A stretch of DNA of 64,000 bases from Thauera sp. JM12B12 (GTDB taxonomy: Bacteria; Pseudomonadota; Gammaproteobacteria; Burkholderiales; Rhodocyclaceae): positions 310,001 to 374,000 of the forward strand of contig NZ_CP154859.1 of NCBI RefSeq assembly GCF_039614725.1, read 5' to 3'. The notes under the pieces are model-generated. The model worked only from the letters and a program-made list of their open reading frames with translations. It did not search any database and was not told the origin of the DNA. The translations under genes were made by a program, and so were the position numbers. Below are positions 58,101 through 64,000 of the stretch, one piece after another (position 1 is the stretch's first letter; every line of letters starts with the position of its first letter).

Positions 58101-58529
58101 ATGACGACGGTCATGCACTGGAAAGTGTTTATGGACCCGGGCATCTGTCCGGCGGCGCCGATACGGCACGAATCACCGGCTACCTGTTCGCCGGCCCTGC
58201 GGCTGGAGAAGGCGGCGCTGGTGATTCCGCCCTTCCGTCTCCGCGACCTTGGGCAGTGCTTCATCCAGCACCACGAACTGCGCATCGACCTGACCAGCCT
58301 GGAGCCGGACCGGTACCGGATCGTGGTGGTGCAGAACTTCTGGGTCGAGGACGCGAACCCTGACCTGGACGAATGCCTTGCGGGCATCTTCCTCGCGCGC
58401 CGCCGGCGCGACGGCCAGTGGGAGGCTGCGGAGAACTGGCCGGTGGAGTGCCGCTCGATCGCCTGTCTCGGCGTGCTCGACCTCGCCGACCCCGCGCGGC
58501 CCCGGCTCGCGCCCGCGCCCTCATGCTGA
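58101..58529 (+). CDS. Conserved-looking small protein upstream of a glycosyltransferase
   Basis: A 142-residue protein without a recognised family. The central part (FRLRDLGQCFIQHHELRIDL, YRIVVVQNFWVEDANPDLDE) looks like an ordered alpha/beta domain. The first ~30 residues are less certain and the start may lie further in. Its stop overlaps the glycosyltransferase start by 7 bp, so the two are coupled. No signal peptide or membrane helix. Confidence 0.55.
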   Translation: MTTVMHWKVFMDPGICPAAPIRHESPATCSPALRLEKAALVIPPFRLRDLGQCFIQHHELRIDLTSLEPDRYRIVVVQNFWVEDANPDLDECLAGIFLARRRRDGQWEAAENWPVECRSIACLGVLDLADPARPRLAPAPSC

Positions 58530-59668
58530 CCAACACCACGCAGCGCCGCTTCGACGTCATCGAAGTGACGAACGAGATGCCCATCAACCGCATGGGGGGC
58601 GTCGGCACGGTCATGGAGAGCCTGATGAGCGGGCTGCGGGCGGAAGGTGTCCGGCCGCTGTGGTTCGTCACCGACCACGCTTACCGCCCTGCGCAGCTCG
58701 AGGCCCTGCTGGCGCGCTTCCCCGACGTGGTGGTCGGTGGCGCGCACGAGCTCGACGCCTTCGACGCACCCGTGCTGCACGTGCACAGCTACCAGCAGAA
58801 CCCGGCCCTGCACGCCCGGCTGCGCCGTCGCCACGCGGTATTCACGGTGCACTCGCTGCTCGCCCATGAGGAGTTGTCCAACGGCGTCGCCTTGCACGGC
58901 GCGGTGCGCGGCCAGGAGGAGATGATCGCGCTCGCCCGCTGCGTGGTGCTGCTCTCCGCCTCGGAGCTGGCCAAGTACCGGGCGCTGGGCTACGAGGCCC
59001 TCAACCCGCGGGTGCGCGTGATCCACAACGGCGTGGGCTGCGCGGCGCCGTACCGCGCCCCGCGCGGCCGCCAGGTGCTCGGCTTCTGCGGCCGCCTGGT
59101 GCCGCGCAAGCATCCCGAATACGTGCAGTGGATACTGACCGAGCCGGGCTTCGAGACCCGCCGCGTGCTCATCGCCGGGCGCGGCTTCAGCCCTTACGCG
59201 CGCGACCTGCTCGCCCGCCATGCGCTCGCCGAGCGCGTACGCTTTCTGGGCTGGTGCGCCGGTGCGCGGCTCGAGGCCTTCTTCGACGCCATCGACGTGC
59301 TCGCCGTGCCGACCATCTACGAGCCCTTCGGCCTGGTCGCGCTGGAGGCGGCGGCGCGCGGCATTCCGGTGGTGTGCCCGCGCACCGATGGCCTGGTCGA
59401 AGTGCTCGGCGAGCATGCGTTCTACTGCGAGGACACGAGCTACGAGGCGTTCCGCGAGGCGATGCGGCGCTGGGACGCGGCATCCCCCGAGGCCCTCGCC
59501 GCCCTGAGTGCGGGCGCCCGCAAGCGTTACCTCGAAGCCTTCACCGATCTGGCGATGGCGCGCCGCTACTGCGCGCTGTTCGCCGAACTCAGGGCGGCAC
59601 CGGCGCTGCCGGAATCTCGTCCACCAGACAGCGAAAGCCGAAATCCCGCACCGTATCCGCCGGGGTGA
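58523..59668 (+). CDS. Glycosyltransferase family 4-like
   Basis: A 381-residue GT-B glycosyltransferase. The N-terminal domain begins FDVIEVTNEMPINRMGGVGT (donor-side glycine loop); the C-terminal Rossmann domain shows VLGFCGRLVPRKHPEYVQWI and the sugar-nucleotide site VPTIYEPFGLVALEAAARG (E-x7-E). Acceptor unknown; no polysaccharide cluster is nearby. Its last 80 bp overlap the 3' end of the TIR-FGE gene on the other strand. Confidence 0.88.
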   Translation: MLTNTTQRRFDVIEVTNEMPINRMGGVGTVMESLMSGLRAEGVRPLWFVTDHAYRPAQLEALLARFPDVVVGGAHELDAFDAPVLHVHSYQQNPALHARLRRRHAVFTVHSLLAHEELSNGVALHGAVRGQEEMIALARCVVLLSASELAKYRALGYEALNPRVRVIHNGVGCAAPYRAPRGRQVLGFCGRLVPRKHPEYVQWILTEPGFETRRVLIAGRGFSPYARDLLARHALAERVRFLGWCAGARLEAFFDAIDVLAVPTIYEPFGLVALEAAARGIPVVCPRTDGLVEVLGEHAFYCEDTSYEAFREAMRRWDAASPEALAALSAGARKRYLEAFTDLAMARRYCALFAELRAAPALPESRPPDSESRNPAPYPPG

Positions 59669-60854
59669 AGAAGCCGCGGTTGGAGACGCGCATCTCCACC
59701 GGGATCGATGCCCACGACGCGCCGCGCACCACCTTCTTGTGCAGCTTGTCGACATACACCTCGGGGTCCTCGGTCGGCGCGCGCGAGGAACGGCCCTGAT
59801 ACACCTCGGGGTCGTACCAGTCGGAGATCCATTCCCAGACGTTGCCGACCATGTCCACCAGGTTGAAGCCATTGGGGGCAAAGCTGCCCACCGGCGAGGT
59901 GGTGCCCTCCCAGTCGTGGTTGTCGCCGTAGTTGGCATTGACCGGACCGAGGATGTCGCCCCAGGGATAGAGGCGGTCGGCAAGGCCGCCGCGGGCGGCG
60001 TATTCCCACTGCGCTTCGCTCGGCAGGCGGCCGCCGACCCAGGCGCAGTACGCGCGCGCCTGGGCCCAGCTCAGGTTGCACACGGGGTGGTCCATATTGG
60101 ACCAGCCCGGGTTGTGCTTGGGCGCCGGCGGCATCGGCTGCCCGCAGGCGAGCGCGAAGCGCTTGTAGGCGGCGACCGTCACCGGCCCGCGCGAAAGCCA
60201 GAAGCCGTGCGTGATGCGCACCGGGTGACGGGGCCTCTCGTCGTCGTAGCGCTCGTCGTTCAGGGTGTCGATCGGAACCCGCCCCATGAAGAACTCGCCC
60301 GGCGGGATCCACACGTAGTCGAGCTGGTCCTGCGGATGCACGCGCACGGTTCCCGCGGCCAGGCTGGCCGCCTCGATCAGCGTGCTGCGGTGCGCGTCCA
60401 TCGCCGCGCGCAGGCGCCCGATCAGCGTGCCCACGTCCTGATGAAAGCTCAGGTGATGCACCGGATGGGCCTGGAGCGAGGACAGGCGCGCCAGTTCCGG
60501 CGGCAGGGCTTCGGGCGGCGGCAGGGACGCCTCGTCCACCAGCAGCGGGATCACCCGCACGCCGCGGGTCAGCGCGGCGGCGATCTCGAGCCGTACCCAG
60601 TCGTCGGGCTGGTCGAGCCGTCGGCGGCCGAACTTGTCGGCGGTCGCCAGCCAGCGCGTGCCGATCACGACGAGGCAGACCTCGCAGGCGCGCAGGGTGG
60701 TGTCGATCACCCGGGTGAAGTCCTCGCCGGCGGCGATGCGCTCGACGTCCATGAACACGCGCAGCTCGGGGAACTCGCGCTCGAGCCGGTCGTACAGCCG
60801 GCCGGCATGGCCGGCGCTGTCGTCGCGGCGATAGCTGATGAAGATGCCTGACAT
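59589..60854 (-). CDS. TIR domain fused to FGE-sulfatase domain
   Basis: A 421-residue fusion. Residues 1-150 form a TIR domain: IFISYRRDDSAGHAGRLYDR at the start, RVFMDVERIAAGEDF, VCLVVIGTRWL, and Glu90 in DWVRLEIAAAL, the glutamate expected to catalyse NAD cleavage. Residues about 170-415 are an FGE-sulfatase (SUMF1-like) domain: FFMGRVPIDTLNDE, GRLPSEAQWEYAARGG, NGFNLVDMVGNVWEWISDW and the C-terminal FGFRCLV. TIR-FGE proteins are known from predicted bacterial conflict systems. Convergent overlap of 80 bp with the glycosyltransferase gene. Confidence 0.92.
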   Translation of the reverse strand: MSGIFISYRRDDSAGHAGRLYDRLEREFPELRVFMDVERIAAGEDFTRVIDTTLRACEVCLVVIGTRWLATADKFGRRRLDQPDDWVRLEIAAALTRGVRVIPLLVDEASLPPPEALPPELARLSSLQAHPVHHLSFHQDVGTLIGRLRAAMDAHRSTLIEAASLAAGTVRVHPQDQLDYVWIPPGEFFMGRVPIDTLNDERYDDERPRHPVRITHGFWLSRGPVTVAAYKRFALACGQPMPPAPKHNPGWSNMDHPVCNLSWAQARAYCAWVGGRLPSEAQWEYAARGGLADRLYPWGDILGPVNANYGDNHDWEGTTSPVGSFAPNGFNLVDMVGNVWEWISDWYDPEVYQGRSSRAPTEDPEVYVDKLHKKVVRGASWASIPVEMRVSNRGFFTPADTVRDFGFRCLVDEIPAAPVPP

Positions 60855-61147
60855 CGTGGCTGAGCGATTGGGGGCGAGATCTCAACTTAGACCATGGCCG
60901 TCCGCTCTGCCCGCACGCGTTCGCCGTCCCGACGCGACCGCTCCGGATGCCTCCCGCCCCACGGCCACGCCGACCGCAGTTGCAGCACCGGACCGTGAAG
61001 CATGCCTGGGCCGCGGCGGCGCCGCCCCTCTAGAATGGGGCTCCATCTGGGGGAGCCGGGGATGATGAAGGGGGTGACCGCGCAGGCAGGCGGGGGTGCC
61101 CGGGCCGCGCGTGGCGTCATGGGCGGTTGGCAGCGGGAGCGGGCAGC

Positions 61148-62902
61148 GTGAGCTGGGCGGGCCTTGGTCGCGCGTGCGCAGGCTGCCGCCGGCGGATGCG
61201 CCTCTGCCTGCTCGGTCTGCTGTGCCTGTGCTGGAGTCTTGCCAGCCAGGCGGCGGCGCTGCCGCTCGATGCGGCGGGCACCGGGCCCCTCGGGCGCGAG
61301 GCCACCGTCTTCGTCGAGCGTGACGCAGCGCTCACGCTGGAAGCGGCGCTTGCCGCGCAGCGCAGCGGACAGTTCGCTGCCGGCGCAGCCGCGGTGCCCA
61401 AGTTCGGCATCGGCGCCCGACCGGTGTGGCTGCACCTGGCGGTCGACACGCCCGCGGCGCAGCGGCGGCAGATCGTCGTCGGCGCGCCCTGGACCGACCG
61501 TGTCGACGTCTACCTGCTGCGTGGCGACGCGGTGGTCGCGCACCTTGCCGCCGGGGACGGCGAGAGGGGCTTGCTGCCGCCGACGGGTAGCCTCGGCTTC
61601 GTGCTCGACCATGACTTCGCGCCAGGCGTCACCGACATCCTCGTGCGCGCGGCCTCCCCCGATCCGCTGGTGGTCCCGTTGCGCCTGCTGACGCCTGCCG
61701 CGGCCGCCGCGGCGCAGCGTGCGCACGACTACGGTTATGGCCTGCTCTACGGCTACCTCCTGGCGCTGATCGTCTACAACGCCATGCTCTACGTCGGCCT
61801 GCGCGACCGCAGCCAGCGCGACTACGTGCTCTACGTGGGCAGCTTCCTGCTGCTCAGCATGGCGTACTCGGGGCATGGCCAGGTGTGGCTGTGGCCGGAT
61901 CAGCCGGAGGTCCAGCGTTACGCGATCCTGGTGCTGATGGTGCTGTTCGGCTGCATGGGCCTCGGCTTCGCGAGCAGCTTCCTGGGCTTGCGCAGCAGCC
62001 TGCCCGGACTGCACCGCCTCGTGCGCGTGCTGATGGTGGCGGGGGCGCTGGCGATGGCGCTGTGCGTGGCGTTCGACCTTCAGCCTGCGGCCGGGGTGGT
62101 CGCCTTCGTGTTCACCCAGGTCTTCGCGCTGGCGATGGTGTGGATCGGCGTGGCCAGCGTGCGCCGCGAGCGCATCGGCGCGCCGTATTTCCTGGCCGGG
62201 GCGTTGATCGCGATGGCGGGCACCGCCATCACCACCTTCGCGGTGTGGCATGGCTTGCCGTATTCGGCGTGGGCGCTCCATGCCGCGGAGGCGGGCGTCG
62301 CCCTCGACGGCACGGTGCTGACGCTGGCGTTGGCGTACCGGATGCGGCGGCTGCGCGGGGAGCGCCAGCGCGCCGAGCACCTCGCCGCGACCGATCCGCT
62401 CACCGGCCTGCGCAACCGGCGCGCCTTCAGCGCGGCGGCGGCGGCGCTGTGGCAGGCCACCCAGCAGGGCGGGCGCCCGCTGGCGGCGATCGTGCTCGAC
62501 CTCGACCATTTCAAGCTGCTCAACGACACCCATGGCCACGCCGCCGGCGATGCCGCCCTGATCGCGGTGGCGCGGCTGCTCGAGCAGGGTTGCCGCGAGG
62601 CCGACCTGGTCGCGCGCTGGGGCGGAGAGGAGTTCGTCGTGCTGATGCCCGATGCCCGCCTGGCGCAGGCGCGACGCACCGGCATGCGCCTGCTCGAGGC
62701 GATCCGCGCGGTACGCATCGAGCACGGCGGCCAGCGCCTGCACCTGAGCGCGAGCGTCGGCGTGGCCGAACGCGGCACCCACGCGAACCTCGAGGCCTTG
62801 ATCGACGAGGCCGACCACTGGATGTACGAGGCCAAGCGGGTGGGGCGCGGCTGCGTCTGCTGTGGCGACACGACACCATCGGCAGGGGTGAAGGCGGACT
62901 AG
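61148..62902 (+). CDS. Diguanylate cyclase with 7TMR-DISM sensor
   Basis: About 584 residues: signal sequence, extracytoplasmic 7TMR-DISM sensor (about 40-190; GARPVWLHLAVDTP), seven membrane helices (about 195-395; YGLLYGYLLALIVYNAMLYV starts them), then a GGDEF domain. The active-site motif is GGEEF (about 492-496), an active variant, preceded by an RxxD inhibitory site (READ). It makes cyclic di-GMP in response to an external, possibly carbohydrate-like, ligand. GTG 61148 has GGGAG upstream; ATG 61196 is an alternative. Confidence 0.92.
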   Translation: MSWAGLGRACAGCRRRMRLCLLGLLCLCWSLASQAAALPLDAAGTGPLGREATVFVERDAALTLEAALAAQRSGQFAAGAAAVPKFGIGARPVWLHLAVDTPAAQRRQIVVGAPWTDRVDVYLLRGDAVVAHLAAGDGERGLLPPTGSLGFVLDHDFAPGVTDILVRAASPDPLVVPLRLLTPAAAAAAQRAHDYGYGLLYGYLLALIVYNAMLYVGLRDRSQRDYVLYVGSFLLLSMAYSGHGQVWLWPDQPEVQRYAILVLMVLFGCMGLGFASSFLGLRSSLPGLHRLVRVLMVAGALAMALCVAFDLQPAAGVVAFVFTQVFALAMVWIGVASVRRERIGAPYFLAGALIAMAGTAITTFAVWHGLPYSAWALHAAEAGVALDGTVLTLALAYRMRRLRGERQRAEHLAATDPLTGLRNRRAFSAAAAALWQATQQGGRPLAAIVLDLDHFKLLNDTHGHAAGDAALIAVARLLEQGCREADLVARWGGEEFVVLMPDARLAQARRTGMRLLEAIRAVRIEHGGQRLHLSASVGVAERGTHANLEALIDEADHWMYEAKRVGRGCVCCGDTTPSAGVKAD

Positions 62903-63666
62903 GTATCGCCCCTGCCGATCATGATCCCGCCCTGCCGCCGCCACGCGGCCGGGGTGGTGCCGTAGGCGCGCTTGAAGGCGCGGCAGAAGGCGGCCTCCGA
63001 GTCGTAGCCGATGTCGAAGGCGATCTGCGCGGTCGCCGCGGGGCTGTCGCGCAGGCGCAGCGCGGCGAGTTGCAGCCGCCAGTTCGCCAGGTAGTGCATC
63101 GGCGGCGTGCCGAGCAGGGCGGTGAAGCGCTCGGCGAAGGCGGAGCGCGACAGGCCCACGGCGCGCGCCAGCTCCTCGGTGGTCCATGGATGGGCGACAC
63201 GGCTGTGCAGCAGCGCCAGCGCGCGCCCGACCGTGCGGTCCTGCAGCCCGGCGAGCCAGCCGGTGTGGCCGGCGGGCAGGTTCGCCAGGTAGCGCCGGAC
63301 CGCCTCCACGAACAGCAGCTCGGCGAGCTTGCCGAGCACCGCGGCCGAGCCGATGCCGCCTGCGGCGAACTCCTCGGCGGCGTGGCGGAAGGAACTCTCG
63401 ATCCAGTCGCCGCCGGTGCCGTCGCGCACGCCGAGCTTCAGCACCGGCGGCAGGGTGGCGACGAGCGGGTTGTGCGGCGCCTCGCAGCCGAGAAAGCCGC
63501 ACACGATGCGGGTGTGCTCGCCGCCGCCACCCAGGCGCAGCGAGGCCGGCGTGCCGGCGTCGGGCGCCTGCAGGTGGGGGTCGATCGGCGTCGGCCGCAG
63601 GCCCGGCGCGCTCGCCAGCAGGTGGCCGTCATTGCGCGGCAGCATGACGATCTCGCCGGCCGCCAC
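62899..63666 (-). CDS. AraC-family regulator, N-terminus unclear
   Basis: At least 255 residues. The C-terminal ~100 residues are a typical AraC double helix-turn-helix (TEELARAVGLSRSAFAERFT and SEAAFCRAFKRAYGTTPAAW). The N-terminal part belongs to the AraC-binding cupin group (DVAAGEIVMLPRNDGHLLAS), but the ~50 residues that normally precede it are missing: no ATG or GTG lies further upstream in frame, only sequence without a start. The annotated start is a GTG. The gene may be 5'-truncated or begin at a rare codon. Its end overlaps the cyclase gene by 4 bp. Confidence 0.75.
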   Translation of the reverse strand: MAAGEIVMLPRNDGHLLASAPGLRPTPIDPHLQAPDAGTPASLRLGGGGEHTRIVCGFLGCEAPHNPLVATLPPVLKLGVRDGTGGDWIESSFRHAAEEFAAGGIGSAAVLGKLAELLFVEAVRRYLANLPAGHTGWLAGLQDRTVGRALALLHSRVAHPWTTEELARAVGLSRSAFAERFTALLGTPPMHYLANWRLQLAALRLRDSPAATAQIAFDIGYDSEAAFCRAFKRAYGTTPAAWRRQGGIMIGRGDT

Positions 63667-63821
63667 GTCGACCGCTTCGCCGCGGTCAAGACTTCCGGCG
63701 TCGCGGACATATCGGCCATGCGGCCATGAACTTAACTTAGCACTGCGCGCACGCCCCGGCCGATCTTCGCTCTCCCGGGGGTAGAAGGCGCGTCACCCCC
63801 ACCCCAGCAAGGAGAACGAAG

Positions 63822-64000
63822 ATGAGCTTCCACGACGACCATGGCCTCGCCTGCACCGGCGCCGATGCCGACAGCGCCGCCCACTACCGGCGCGCCCTGC
63901 ACCAGTTCCGCTGCTACATCGAGGATCCGGTGGCGAGTGTCGATGCCGCGCTCGCGCTGCGCCCCGACTTCGTCATGGCCCATGCGCTGAAGGCCTGGCT
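63822..64000 (+). CDS. TPR-repeat protein, 5' end
   Basis: Begins MSFHDDHGLACTGADADSAA with an AAGGAG ribosome-binding site; 59 codons are in the window. The segment HYRRALHQFRCYIEDP and the following helix pair (DAALALRPDFVMAHALKAWL) look like tetratricopeptide-type repeats, as in the TPR38-like family. Divergent from the AraC-type gene, which may regulate it. The rest of the gene is outside the window. Confidence 0.7.
   Translation, partial: MSFHDDHGLACTGADADSAAHYRRALHQFRCYIEDPVASVDAALALRPDFVMAHALKAW

Noticed and set aside
58007..58363. A 118-codon plus-strand frame before the glycosyltransferase
   Set aside because: Its second half is low-complexity Pro/Arg/Ala and it overlaps the better-supported frame 58101-58529, which couples to the glycosyltransferase start.
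51666..60854. A complete known defence system such as gasdermin, Craspase or Thoeris
   Set aside because: No gasdermin, Cas7-11 or Thoeris partner genes are present; only the domain types are shared.

Overview
The window is a 64 kb piece of a high-GC chromosome, most likely from a Zoogloeaceae/Rhodocyclales betaproteobacterium close to Thauera or Azoarcus. This rests on base composition, the gene families (TRAP transport, 5-oxoprolinase, RecBCD, 7TMR-DISM diguanylate cyclases) and a chromosomal class 1-type integron. The lineage is an inference; no rRNA or tRNA gene is visible.

Layout. 1-9.6 kb: 5' part of a superfamily 1 helicase, a TonB-dependent receptor / substrate-binding protein / diguanylate cyclase set, recC and yigZ. 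9.6-24 kb: Ap4A phosphorylase; 5-oxoprolinase genes pxpB-pxpC-pxpA with a MarR-like regulator, facing a TRAP transporter operon; a serine/threonine module (LysR, sdaA, sstT, ltaE); and an iron-sulfur photolyase. Pseudomonas-type REP palindromes fill four gaps here. 24.2-31.5 kb: the integron. 31.8-38.9 kb: cupin protein, LysR regulator, putA and putP. 39.3-45.3 kb: recB-recD, over 30 kb from recC. 45.4-51.6 kb: small membrane protein, PHB-depolymerase-like esterase, ModC-like ATPase, AEC transporter with divergent LysR, LOG protein, alpha/beta hydrolase. 51.7-60.9 kb: a conflict-type cluster with a 1,851-residue double alpha/beta-hydrolase/CHAT protein, a SLOG-like protein, a glycosyltransferase pair and a TIR-FGE fusion. 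61.1-64 kb: second diguanylate cyclase, an AraC-like regulator with an odd N-terminus, and the start of a TPR protein.

The integron is the centrepiece. It has an IntI1-like integrase (337 aa, all catalytic residues), an attI1-like site, a weak-type Pc promoter (TGGACA-17-TAAGCT) inside intI and a LexA box on the integrase promoter. Two cassettes read away from attI. Cassette 1 encodes a protein with a HEPN-type Rx4H motif and ends in a 67-bp attC. Cassette 2 encodes a cytoplasmic trypsin-like protease; its attC has been split by an IS1111-type element with 12-bp inverted repeats. Two apparently identical ISAs1-family copies, each with a perfect 10-bp target duplication, lie inside the IS1111 element and between the HEPN gene and its attC. 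The locus therefore records several mobile-DNA events in order and carries two undescribed, possibly defensive, cassette genes.
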